In this document: positions 1-10,617 of the stretch, piece by piece
Layout: each line of letters begins with the position of its first letter
How positions within the stretch are numbered: position 1 is the first letter of the stretch
Source: Marasmius tenuissimus
Lineage: Eukaryota; Basidiomycota; Agaricomycetes; Agaricales; Marasmiaceae
Direction: 5' to 3'
DNA: 64,000 nt
Assembly (NCBI GenBank): GCA_029532415.1
Contig: JAQOTA010000061.1
Location: forward strand, 1-64,000
The notes under the pieces: generated by a model
Databases searched by the model: none
The model's input: only the letters and a program-made list of their open reading frames with translations
Told to the model about the DNA's origin: nothing
Translations under genes and position numbers: made by a program

Positions 1-3000
1 GTCTGATGCGGATACTCCATCTGAGGAACGACGCGTTCCTGTGGAATCTCTGCCCGAGCAGTGTCCGGAGCCGGTGCCTCTGTAGCCTGATAAGGTACCA
101 GCTCAAAATCGGGTGGATCACCCTCCTCTGGATCGTAGAACCCGACAGTCCATGTTCCTTCGTTGCGACCAGGCACCAGATGTGCATAGCTACTGCCCCA
201 GGGTCCCGACTTCACCACTATCTCACGACCATTCAAAGGACGTACCCACCACTCCCAATAACGCTTTCGGTGCAGGATGTAGTAGATGGGGGTACTGTTA
301 TCGATCCACGTGAATTTCAGAGGTCCCCAAAAGATGCTGCGGTCCTGGCAATTTGTGAGCCCCAGGAAGTCGGTGTATTGGCATCGTCCTCCCCGCTTCA
401 GGTCGAAGAAACCTCCCTCTCGTTCACTCCATATGATCGAACCCCGAGGACCTTCACGCAAAATGCGCTCTCTTCCCAACACAAAACACTCCCAGTCCAC
501 CAGGTTGAAAGTATAGCGGTAGATAGTGTTCCCGGACCTGTCCGCCAACGCTTTCGTTTCCACTTCGTCTGCGAACAAATTAGCGTGACACCGTCAGTCA
601 AATGTTGAATTGTACATACCAACTCCGTCAGGATCAACTCGAGAGCGTATCAATGTCATTCTGAGAGGATACTTGGATGAGCGTTGAACATTTGAAGGTA
701 ATCCCTCGACCTACCATCATTGAGGTCCAACATAATCACATCTTCCCCAGCAGGTTCGCTACGTTGTCTCTTGGGCTCTGGAGATCCCTCGTCTTTTTCT
801 GGCGATCTCTTACGTTTTGAAGCAGGGCTTGACTCGGGTTGGGGAGATCTTGGTGCCTCTGAGTCGTCGAACTCAATATCGATACCGGAAAATTCGTTGA
901 TAAGGCGAACTTTGCTAGCGCCAATCGACCCAGTCCTGATGTGCTTGTCGAACTCGTCCATCCAAAACTCCTGTCCCGTAGCGAAGGTACAGGTGTAGCG
1001 AACGGGTCTACCGTTGAGCAGAAAAAGAAAGGGACCGAGGACAACCGCTTCGGCCACCTCATATGATACCTCCTCAGGATCGAGGAAGCTAACCTCGTCC
1101 CCCTCTATGAGTACCGGAACGGTTTCCAATGGTCCCTGATGTCGTACTACGCCATCGATGAGCCAGAACTCCCAATTTCGTACAACGTCCTGCCTCAGTA
1201 GGACATCTTTGCCGCCGGACCTGTAGTGGTGGAACGAAACGCCGTCATCGCCAGCACCAGGATTGCCACCATCAGGATCGCCGGGACCGCCAGCAGGACC
1301 ACCAGCAGGACTGCCAGCAGGACCACCACCACCAGCAGGACCACCACCGCCAGTAGGACCACCACCACTGTCAGAACCAGGAGCAGGATCGCCAGTACCA
1401 CCAGTAGGACCACCATCAGCAGGATCACCTCCACCGCTGTCCTTTTTACCACTTCCACCGCCGCCCCTCTTGGCACCCCCTCCACCGCCGCCCCTCTTGG
1501 AACCCCCTCCACCGCCGCCCCTTCTACCACGTCCCAAATCACCGTCGTCGTCGCTATCCTCATCATCGGCGAACTCTTCCTGGAACGCAGGCGGAGCGTC
1601 GTCGTCGTCGTCGTCGTCATCCCTATCGCCGGTTCCCTTCCCAAAGATCGCTTTTTGTAAGTGGCCTGCGCGCCTTGAACGCTTAGCCTCTGCCTTCAGG
1701 ACTGGCGAGTCCTTCTTCGGACGCATGAGGCGCTTCTGCTCCCTACCAATAACCAGATTGTACTTGTTCAGAATCTCATCCCCGTACATCTTTGCGAACT
1801 GCGTTTGAGTCAGCTTTCTGGAGTCATGAGGTGGATTCGCTAAGATTTGTTCGGCTGTCATATCTGGAGGGAGGGAGCCATGGGCATCCACGCTCCAAAT
1901 TGCTCTTTCCGCTGGCGTCAATAGTTGGTTGAAGCTCTCTGGCTTCCAATAGTCTATGGGAGTGATGCCGGGCTTCGGATAGCGACCACCTTCTTGTTCC
2001 TTCGCCTCCGGATGAGGTATTCGGACGTGTGGTTGTGCGCCTCGTTGAGCGGTTGTTCCCTTTGTGATGCCCATTTTCCAATTACCCCTCGTTCTGGCTA
2101 GCGCCTCCAACAGCCTGATGATGGCCGTAAGGACAGGATTCCGATGGGCCTCACCAAAGCATAGAAATGGCCCGGCATGTCAGGTATCGCCTCATCCTCG
2201 GAGACACCATTGGGATCCGTAAAGAGGTTTTGGACTTCACGGGAGAATCCTCTTTCTCGGAGATCCTCGCCCCTCCGTTCGGCAAGCTGAAATGTCGCGT
2301 AAGTATTTCTCTTGCTACTCGACGGAAACAGAATCTTACAGCACATTGACGATGGTATCTAGTGTCGGCCTGTCGAGTTCTCTCCGTACCTCCAGGATGT
2401 CTCTTTTCGTACTCATGCCGTCTCTTCAGGTAGTAAAACACATAGTGTCTGTAGATGATCGCCATCAACTGATCGTTCTTTATGTAGTCGTCCCTGATGG
2501 CCCAGTGACGGTAGTGACCGCTGTTGAAACATCGGCGGAACGACCGTAGGATGAGCCGCTCAAGAAGGATGTTCCAGTCCGACTCGGCACTCTCCGAGAG
2601 GTCGACCTCAATCGCCTCCAAGCCAAGCTCAGAGATATTGCGGGCGATCTCCCTAAGTGCCTCTTGCTCCACTCTGTTGATCTTGTCTCTGAGATGTCCT
2701 TGCCCCAGGTCCTTGCTTAACTTCTCAGCTTGTTTCGCGAACGCTGCCGTTGACTTTGTGAATGCCGCAACACTTCCGGAGATGTAATCGCGGATTTTCT
2801 GCTTGTTTCTCAAGACCAAGGCCCTCGTCTGCGTCGACGGACGAACAGGAATGTCGTAGATATTTGCCAGCCGAAGCACGATACATATATGCACATATAA
2901 TGCGTTCTGTAACAAGTTTGAGCGGGCAGAACCTTGACGTATATCATGATGCCTACCCGTGTTGCCTCTATACCTGGATGTACCTCAAGATCTTCTTTGA

Positions 3001-3199
3001 ACACCTGGTACTTGGCTCTCTTTTTGTCCTTTTTCGATACTGTACTTGGATCATCGTCATCATCGGGTGGGGGAGGCGGTGGATCCGATGGAGGGTGGGT
3101 ATTAGGCGGAGGTTGGGGATTCGGTGGAGGCTGTGAATTTGGCGGAGGTTTCGGGTCCGCTTTGCGTTTACGAGAGGGTTTCGGTCTCTTGCCTGACAT
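1..3199 (-). CDS. Large multi-exon hypothetical protein, 3' end outside the window
   Basis: I do not recognise this gene. The proposed start is the ATG at 3199, opening with a basic stretch (MSGKRPKPSRKRK) and then Pro-rich repeats and a poly-Asp run. Exons that join in frame are about 2957-3199, 2340-2906, 2155-2286, 715-2104, a mini-exon near 620-637, and 568 to the left edge. The introns are about 50 nt. The middle is helical and charged. From 1262 to 1660 on the plus strand the protein is extreme low complexity: an Asp run, then blocks of Gly/Arg and Gly/Pro. A compositionally normal segment follows, rich in Trp and aromatics, then a basic Ser/Pro/Lys stretch that may be a nuclear signal. 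The last exon (568 to the edge) is again normal sequence and reads open to base 1. Two of the proposed acceptors end in GAG rather than YAG. Alternatively 656-2104 ends at its own stop near 656 and a new ATG starts beside it. Confidence 0.5.
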
Positions 3200-3210
3200 A
3201 GCTCGTTAGC

Positions 3211-3258
3211 TCGTTGTTGTCGTTGTTGTCGTTGTTGTCGTTGTTATCGTTGTTGTCG
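3211..3258. repeat. GTTGTC microsatellite in the 5' leader of the gene at 1-3199
   Basis: About eight copies of the hexamer TCGTTG, with one interruption (TTATCG). It begins 12 bases upstream of the proposed ATG at 3199. Read on the minus strand it is a CAACGA/CAACAA leader, which would be an unstructured A/C-rich 5' UTR. Its length is likely to vary between strains. Confidence 0.85.
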
Positions 3259-3792
3259 AAGGACAAAGAAAGAAAGAAGAGCAAGCTTCGATCAAGCTGA
3301 CACATATGAGCAAGACACCGGCGCCATGAGTTATACGCGTGTTGCTATTCAGCGTGTAGGATCCCGCGTCAAACGCGAGCAGGGCGCGCGTCCCTGCATC
3401 CACGTGATATACATATGCCCCTCGCGTCGCGCGATCAGCACGCGACACGGTCTGTCCAATGAACGATCGAGCGACGAGGAACAGTATTCAGTCTCAATCC
3501 ACTCATTATGGAGGAGCGGCGAAATGCCATCGAGTTCAACGGTTCGTATGTTGACCGTAGCGTGCTGATACCAGTACGCTCATGAGGTGTTCATTTGAGG
3601 AGACTTTCGGTACGTCTCTCGGCCTCGCGAGCTACATGATGGCGGGAGTTGAAATGAGGTAGAGGGATACGCGTATGCGCGCACGCGACATTTTCGATGA
3701 TTTCATATGATGTATCTAATCAGTACTTATATTATAAATGGGTTCAAAATTTGCTCTAATTACAAGTTTGACTTCAGAAACTGGACTTGGCC

Positions 3793-6700
3793 CTATGAAA
3801 GATCTCGACGTTTGCGGTCCAGACCAGCACACACCACAAGAATGCTACGTTTCATCCCATAAGTCCCCGCTGGCCTAGGGCCCGCTACGACAACATGTGT
3901 GACTATGTGTGAAGGCTCAATGACTCGCACATCGCCTGAGGGTCCAGCATCCACGATGGTGGTCTTGAATAGCTCTCTGGTAACAAAAGGAGAGAGATGG
4001 CTGTCGGTTGCTGGTAACCGTTTGTGAACACGAACCTGGATGAAGATCCGTGCGTGATTATTGATGACTATTTCAAATATTGAATCAATGAAACCTGTGA
4101 GAAGTCCGCTGTGATTGTAGTTATGGAATTGGATGGCACTGTTTGCATCATGGTAGTGGTGGCAGCTGAATGTGAGTCCGTCATGGTGAAAGCGCTTGAG
4201 AGGTTTGGCCATGGGTGGAAGAATGTTGGAATTTGGGGGACGGGGGTTCTGTTCCCAATGCACCCAGTTGTTACGAGGTTCACTTGTCTGTAAGTAGCTG
4301 AGGATGGGATTGTAGTGATCCACAAAGTCACTCTCTTCGACTTTTCTGAGCTGGATACTCTCTGTTCTGATTTTGGCCTTCTCTGCTTTGTCAATAAACC
4401 GACCATGATGGTTGACTGATGAGGGCGCCACTGGGTATAGAATGTCGATTAACCGCTGCAGGGGCGGTGCATCCGAGATGTACCTCTGCCCATTGACAAG
4501 GGCCTGTAAGCGCCCTAAAGCACACATCTTATTCAACATGGTAAAATCAAGTTCATCTTCATGGGTAAACCATTTCAGTAATAGTACAATACTAGAACAC
4601 CAAAAAGTGACCCACAGATTTTATTGTTGGTTTTGAGTTGTTGAAATTTGCCATTAAGCTGTTCACCTGGCATTTCACTGAGTAAAGGTAGTGGTCCCCA
4701 ATCCTCCATGATCTTGGGATTGTGTCGCCAATAGTGATCATTTGGTTTTGATTTGTAGTTGGGAAATAGGGTGGCAGATGACTTCTGATACTCCAGACTA
4801 TGATAATGAAAGGCTGCAATATCTTGGTGGGAGGTTGAATATGCAGACACAATATTCGTTGCTGCTACAAGGTGATAGAAGTTGTCGAGGAGCTGAGTGT
4901 GATACTCTGAGTCATGTGGTGTAGACCATAGCTCTGGAATGATGAGAGGGAATATCACGGTAAACAAGAGAAGGTATTCTGATCCTTTCAGCTTGCCGTG
5001 CTTGTTTTCACCAAGGTTTTTTGGTGGGCGCTGAACATGGGATGGAAGAGGTAAAGTAGCAATGAAGGTTCGTATAACTGCAATTTGGTGACTGTTGAAA
5101 GCAAAGTCCAGTATCTGATCTGAATCTGCAAGTGTGGGCTTGTAGTCTGGACCATCTGCATCAGATCCCCAATCCTGGGTAAAGACTTCAGGCATTGGGT
5201 GTGCAGTTCTGTCAGAGCCGTCAGGAGAATGACCACGGTTTGCTGCACGGTAATCCTCCATAAGCCTATCCTCTGCTTCTGTGTCGCTCTTTGAAAACAA
5301 AGAATCCCGGTCACTCTCCATCTCGAGAAATCCACCAGCGGTGTCAACCTCATCTGCTTCAACAGAGATCTGGACCTCAATGTTCCACTTCAGTCTGAGG
5401 TGCAGCTGCAGAACTCCTTCACAAGTGTTGTGCAAGAATCCTAAGAGGACGTTCCGAACTGGGTCCCAGTTGGGTAGATCATGAAGCGGCGACCATCGCA
5501 CACCATTTGCTGTGGCCAACTCCTTTCGCTTTGTAACAGTGTGTGCTACTTTCCATGCAGTGACCTGTGACCTGACCTCCTCTGCTGTTCTTGGTTTCCA
5601 CTTGGATGTATCCAACTTCCCCATCTTTCTCCGCTCGAGTTTGCACCATGAACAGAATAGGTTTGCACTATGGCTGAGAAACCCTGATGCAGCCCGAATA
5701 GCTTCCAAGTCGGCAATCAGAGGGACAACAGCAACACGATGGTGACGCTTCTGAGGAAAGCGGAATGTTTGTAAAGGCTGGCCATGGAATAGAGGATGAA
5801 GCTGATCTGTGAGAGTGCTAAGAATGTGGGGAAGCACCAAAACAGTGGGCTTATGAGGTCCTGGCATAATGCCAGCAATGAAGATGTATTCGGGATGATA
5901 TCGGATATCAGGAGGGAGGTTGAGGCAACACAAGACCAGTACGCCAACTGATACTTGTTTCCCTGCTGTCTTGTTTGTGAAAGGATTGAACCAATCAATG
6001 TATAGGCCAAAGACTAGGTTTCCTTCTTTGATGGGGAAGTCAGGTATAGAGTGCCATGCTGGACTTTCCCATGTATGACGAAGTTTGCCATCTCGAGAAA
6101 GTGGAATGTGATAAGACCTGTCCATCAGGTTCTCTACATCTGGTTGTCCCATGAAGAACTCCAACCAATCAATAAAGGACTGTGAGTTGTAGATGTGTCG
6201 TGGAACCATCTTCATGCTGTCACCTCGTCTCTGCTCCTCCTTTAGTGGTTCTCCACACACTCGACCCCTCTGAGTGTCTCCCTTGTGTGTACAGAGGTCA
6301 GGAACATTGTCGATTGGATATTGGGTGAAGCATTGTGGGCAAGATGCAGTTCGGAGGATCTCAGGCTCAAGACCAAGGTGCTTCATGACTGTACGAATAT
6401 CATGTGCTATGTTGGGGGTTGGAATCTCCTGAGGACCTTCCAAAAAGACATTGAACTGTGCCAGGAGCCGGAAGAGAGTGCTGATTATGAGATCAAGAGA
6501 CTTGAGCACAGTGTTCGTGGCTTCTCTACTTGCCCCAGCTTTGAGGTGCAGCCATGCAGCAAGCAATGAGACCATCTGTGTAACCTGTGGTGCTATATTA
6601 TCCAGATCTGATCCCTCTATCTCAGCACGATTGGTCAATACCATGTTTCAAATGGAGAAACGAACCTAGTTCTTCCAGAATTTCTCTTAAGCCTTCTGTC

Positions 6701-6903
6701 AAGTCCTCTGAAGCGTCAGCAGGTGATGTTGTGTCTGCTGCAGGTGGTGGACTGTGGGCTTGAGCTTGTCGGCGTAGGTCATCTTTTGTGTGTCGATAAC
6801 GCAAGGCATTATCAATGATCTTCCCTGAAATAACGGCGCCATCGGTGGTGGTGTAAGTGTGTTGTTGACACTTTGAGCATCCGCAGTGGACCAGTTGTGC
6901 CAT
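3793..6903 (-). CDS. CACTA (EnSpm) transposon transposase, Tnp2 family, intact
   Basis: This is a cut-and-paste DNA transposase of the Tnp2 type (Pfam Transposase_21) common in Agaricomycetes. The start at 6903 gives MAQLVHCGCSKCQ, the Cys-rich N-terminus usual for the family. Exon 1 is about 6668-6903 and exon 2 about 4610-6617, joined at a GTTCGT..ATAG intron. Exon 3 is about 3793-4555, joined by GTGGGT..GAAG. All three join in one frame, giving roughly 1000 residues with no stop. Diagnostic stretches in exon 2 include DWFNPFTNKTAGKQVSVGV, then IAGIMPGPHKP, a Cys-x2-Cys (FCSWCKLER) and DLPNWDPVRNVLLGFLHNTC, which carry candidate catalytic acidic residues. An acidic linker sits near 5100-5350. 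I looked for CACTA termini on both sides and did not find a convincing pair, so the ends of the element are undefined. Confidence 0.9.
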
Positions 6904-7960
6904 TTGGTATTTACAGATAGATTAGAATGTCTAGACTGACTTTTTACTGCCAGAAATCGGCGCAAGACAACAGGCGTTAAAGGAAGCACAAATTGGGGGC
7001 AACTATGCCAGAATTGGCACCCTTACGGTCCCGCCACACCAACTTCCCGCACTGTCGCGTTCAAACAGAGACCCTAGTCAAGGCCAAACAAAGGACCTGG
7101 GGCGGGCTTGATTTGAACTTAGCCTTGTTACTACTGACAGCAACCAGATCTGTCTATCCACCCAAAAGCTACTGCAAATGTGATGAAGTCACTGGTAAAC
7201 CTTCTGATAAGTTGGAGTCATACAAAGTTCTAGGACTTGTAACACACCTGAAGCCCTGGGGAACTAGAAGCCGGGAGGGAGAGGAGAAGGACAAAAAGGC
7301 AAGGATCAATCACAGAAGTTCACTCCAGATAATATATCTGTATCACGAAACATGTCATCATGTTCACAATTCAATAACTTCGGACAATAGATGGAATTAC
7401 TATGGGGAAAGTCATTGGCACTACGTGATAAGGAAACAATGAATCAATCCAGATAAGATAGGCGAGGTGAGAAATATAGTCGGCCCGAACACCGACGAAT
7501 GATCGGAGCAAAGGGCATGGCATTGACTTCAACGTTCTACTCCTCCACGATACGTCGTCCCCTTCTCCTGTCCTCCAATATCCCGAAGCGGAGAAAACCC
7601 CGCTGATATGATTATGTCTGAAGAACTGTCAGACTCGAGCGAAGAATTGTCGCTCCAGGGAGCATCCTTCATCACTAGAATGTCCTCCCGATATTTCAAG
7701 TGACGAAACAGGCACCGAGGGGCTTCTCAACGCGAGTGTGAACCATCTCTACTTGAGGTCCAAGCCCTAAGAAGAGCCGTCAGCAGCCACCAGCCCGGAT
7801 CCTCGTCAGTCCTGACGCCTTAGTCACAAAGAACCGTTTTGCACGTCCCCTTTCTTTGTTCAATGGTCATCGCACGTCAGGTAACCACTCGCCAGAAACA
7901 CTTGAACTTTGACCCCCATCCTCAGATCCCGCCACTCAAACGTAGCGAGAAACATCCGAC
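6904..7960. other. Intergenic region, no supported gene
   Basis: This contains the transposase promoter and the leader of the next gene. A 149-codon plus-strand ORF at 6993-7442 has unremarkable composition and no recognisable domain. A short Ser/Glu-rich reading near 7610-7690 also leads nowhere. CACTACG occurs near 7420, but no matching TAGTG partner was found on the other side of the transposase gene. Confidence 0.5.
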
Positions 7961-8677
7961 ATGAGCCAGGAAGAATACTGTAAGTCTGATTCAATACGAC
8001 TTGCTACACTGTCTTGAGTAGCTCTCCTTTACAGATGAATCATTCTTCTCGCAGCGTGTACCGGTGCCTCCAGCAGAGATTATTGATTCGACTACCTACT
8101 CTTGGCTCGCCAATGAAACCGGACCCTTATGGACCAATGAAATGATCTCCAGTCCTGAGTTCAGCTGTGGAGGACACAACTGGTTGGCCAGCTCATTCTT
8201 GACTCATCCGCTAACATGCTGAATAAATGAACAGGAAAATTTTGCTTGCACTGTTTGAAGGAGCATCACCGCCCCCAGGTCTATTCGCAGAACCGCTGCC
8301 AGAAGCCCGGGGCAATATTACGGTTGTTTCTCTCGCTCGAACCTCCTCCATCGCCACCGCCGGAGACAACGAAGACAGTAACGCCTGCTTTGTTCAATTC
8401 GCCATTATGATGGCCAGCGAAATGGATCCGAGCTTGTGGATTTGTGACCGTGCGTCTCCGTTACTTACAGGTTCCACATTGACTGACAGCCTTCGACTAT
8501 GTAACAGAAAAAATTCGCCGCTTTGCTGGAACAGATGATTGGGGGTTTGCGCGCACCGGCGTACTGCGAGCACTCGAGGTGACCGGGAGGCAGAACAACC
8601 CAGACCATGAATTGGGTCTGCGAATTACCGTCCATGTCCGGGTCCTCGGTAGACTCAGTAACAACGATGAAGAATAG
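7961..8677 (+). CDS. Stand-alone MATH-domain protein
   Basis: Four exons (7961-7979, 8035-8182, 8235-8449, 8490-8677) join in frame to a 189-residue protein starting MSQEEYY and ending LSNNDEE. The introns are GT..AG, 40-55 nt. It reads as a MATH/TRAF-type beta-sandwich of the sort found at the N-terminus of the fungal ubiquitin protease UBP15/USP7. Supporting signatures in order are TYSWLANE, ISSPEFSCGGHNWKILL near residues 45-60, an ACFVQFAIMM strand, and TDDWGFARTG near residue 145. The last of these corresponds to the conserved DWGF of the family. No peptidase domain follows; the frame stops after the MATH fold. It could be an adaptor that recruits substrates to a ubiquitin ligase or protease, or a fragment left from a longer gene. 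The insert between the two halves of the domain is longer and Gly/Ala/Pro-rich compared with the usual loop. Confidence 0.75.
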
Positions 8678-8973
8678 GTAAATTGTACCGTATGTGCTGC
8701 ACTCATTAAACCTGGAGTTGGGTTTCGTTTTCTTCAAAGATCATTCTGTTTGATTTGCCCAAACTAGGTATTTGGCTTCTAAGGTTTCGGTGGTGCAAAA
8801 GTAATTAGAGATACTAGAAACCAAAAGATAGGTAGCTACATTAGGACGCAAACACATAACTAAACAGACCCGTAAAGTAAAGAAAGTGTGAAATGAGAAT
8901 CAGAGCGAGACCGACTCCCGCTGCGGATCGGGCCTACATAGAGATACACCGCTCTCTCGCCTTACTCGTGTCG

Positions 8974-9985
8974 TCAATAACCTCCAGGGCCATCTTGAAC
9001 CTCCTCGCCACTATCATCGACATGTCCTGCGGTCTCCTCGGGTTCGACCACCTCTTCCTCAAGTTCTTCCAGCTCCTCAAGTTCTTCCAAATCCTCAAGG
9101 TCTACCAGCTCCTCGAGTTCTGCCATCTCCTCATCCACCACAGTTACCTGTTCCTGAGGCCAAAACCTAGACCAGTCATAGACCATAGCTTGCACAGGAC
9201 TATCGTACAACCCCTTAAACCTGCCAACCTCGTCCATGATTGCTTTGAGAGCGTAACAAGGGGCTGGGGGAGTGCGAACCGCGGATCGACAGTAAGGGCA
9301 GGCAAAGGGTGGCTCGGTTAAGATGCGCGCCACCTCGGGGTCTTGACGGGCATCCTGAAAGCGATCATAAATCGCGTCGAACCAGCCAGCAAGACAGACA
9401 GAGCAGAAGGCATGTCCACACGCCAAACTATTGGGGATTGTTAGATTACTATAGTGGCAAAGTGATCAATGAACGTACATCCACGGGGCGTGCATGGACT
9501 CGGCGCACACAGCGCAAGTCATGATACCCTCCGCACTCGGAATGTCCTGAGACGCACGATAAGTATGACATTGATACACAGAGCACGGTCCTTGGACGCA
9601 CCACGAGGAGCCTGATAACAAACCACCGAGTCCGAATCCAAGCACGATTGAGAAGCCCCCCTATGGCCGCAAGCTGGAGGTCGGCTTGAGTATGACTAGT
9701 ACAATCCAACAATGATGGGTTACTTACCAGCACGAGTAACTCATCAATTAGGTACACTGAGAGATCTGCTACTATCTGGAGTAGCGCGAACTCCACGAGC
9801 AAGAGAAGCGACGTAAGTCCAACCATCCCTGCGAGTGGGTATTTGACGATCCCGGGGAAGCGATACCCTTTGCTCAACAGGTGTGCCTCTGCCCAAGGCA
9901 AAAGCGTCTTGGTTTCCTCCATCCCCATCTGGAAGCGTCTTCGGACTTGATGAACCACGTAGTGAAGAGACGCACTGAATGACAT
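8974..9985 (-). CDS. Membrane-anchored RING-finger protein (probable E3 ubiquitin ligase)
   Basis: Four exons (9728-9985, 9602-9673, 9479-9546, 8974-9427) join without a phase break to 283 residues from MSFSASLHYV. An early hydrophobic stretch (MVGLTSLLLLVEFALLQIVA, about residues 53-72) and the following leucine-rich part suggest one or two membrane helices. The RING begins MTCAVCAESMHAPWI and continues LACGHAFCSVCLAGWF, with the last Cys pair in FACPYCRSAV. This is a C3HC4-type pattern with a long loop before the final pair. The C-terminus has an acidic Glu-Glu-Leu repeat (near plus-strand 9060-9130), likely a coiled coil or acidic tail. The expected role is transferring ubiquitin to membrane-associated substrates. 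The RING is split by two introns, and intron 3 falls between CAESMHAPWI and LACGH. Confidence 0.8.
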
Positions 9986-10219
9986 TGTAGCTGAGAGGTG
10001 AGGGGAGAGTGTCGATGAGTGGCAAGGTTGTGAGGTGATGGTTGAGTCTAAGTTGCGTTCGAGTGGCAGGCTTCAATTCGAGAATAAAGCACAAAGGAAG
10101 AGAACGCACGCGAGTTATCTCGTACATGTGTGATCATGATCACTGTACTGGACAAAGCACCGCCCACAGATCATGAGCGAGACTCGAAAAGGATTCTTGC
10201 AACCGAAGGTCCTTCAGTT

Positions 10220-10581
10220 TCATGAGCTGATGTTCTCAGTCCCAAGGAGCGGTAGTTCTCCGCTCGAAAAGTTCAATTTTCCCTCATATAACGGTTTGAT
10301 CTGTAGTCAATATTCGTCGTTTCATTTGGGAGCTGTCGAAACTGATTGAAGGAGAAGTAGCTTACGTCGTGCATACACCGGTGTCGGTTGATGTGAACTG
10401 CGAGGGTAAGGTGGAGGTGGGCGAGCAACAAGAGAGACGTGGTAGTGGAAAAGATGAACGATTTGATGATATAAGGCCCGATTGCACGCTGGGTTGGGCG
10501 CTTCCGTCTGAGCGCTTCCGAGGGTCTAGACCTGTCTAGAGATAAGAGTGGGCGGGTGGGAAAATCTAATCGGATCATCAA
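10220..10581 (-). CDS. Short single-pass membrane protein, hypothetical
   Basis: Exon 1 (10366-10581) starts MMIRLDFPTRPLL, and exon 2 (10220-10300) follows a GTAAGC..TACAG intron. The join is in phase and gives 98 residues. The N-terminal third is rich in Arg and Ser and could be a mitochondrial targeting segment. A hydrophobic helix (SFIFSTTTSLLLLAHLHLTL) follows, then a His/Arg patch and a short soluble tail ending NISS. I do not recognise the family. It lies head-to-head with the decayed polymerase gene to its right, with about 40 bases between. The splice signals and intact frame are the only support. Confidence 0.45.
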
Positions 10582-10617
10582 ACCTCAACCTCGCTCGTTG
10601 TTCACTGACAATTCCCA

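Noticed and set aside
6..608. 200-codon plus-strand ORF at the left edge
   Set aside because: The minus strand gives a coherent aromatic-rich exon with good splice sites over the same bases.
1226..1808. Plus-strand ORFs of 144 and 181 codons opposite the Gly/Asp-rich exon
   Set aside because: Their Thr/Ser/Arg or Pro-rich repeats are the complement of the minus-strand repeat codons; the minus-strand exon has normal coding sequence on both sides.
7419..7425. CACTACG as a possible transposon terminus
   Set aside because: Wrong orientation for the right end of an element whose gene lies to its left, and no partner was found.
6993..7442. 149-codon plus-strand ORF beside the transposase
   Set aside because: No domain, no splice context, lies in the promoter region of the transposase gene.
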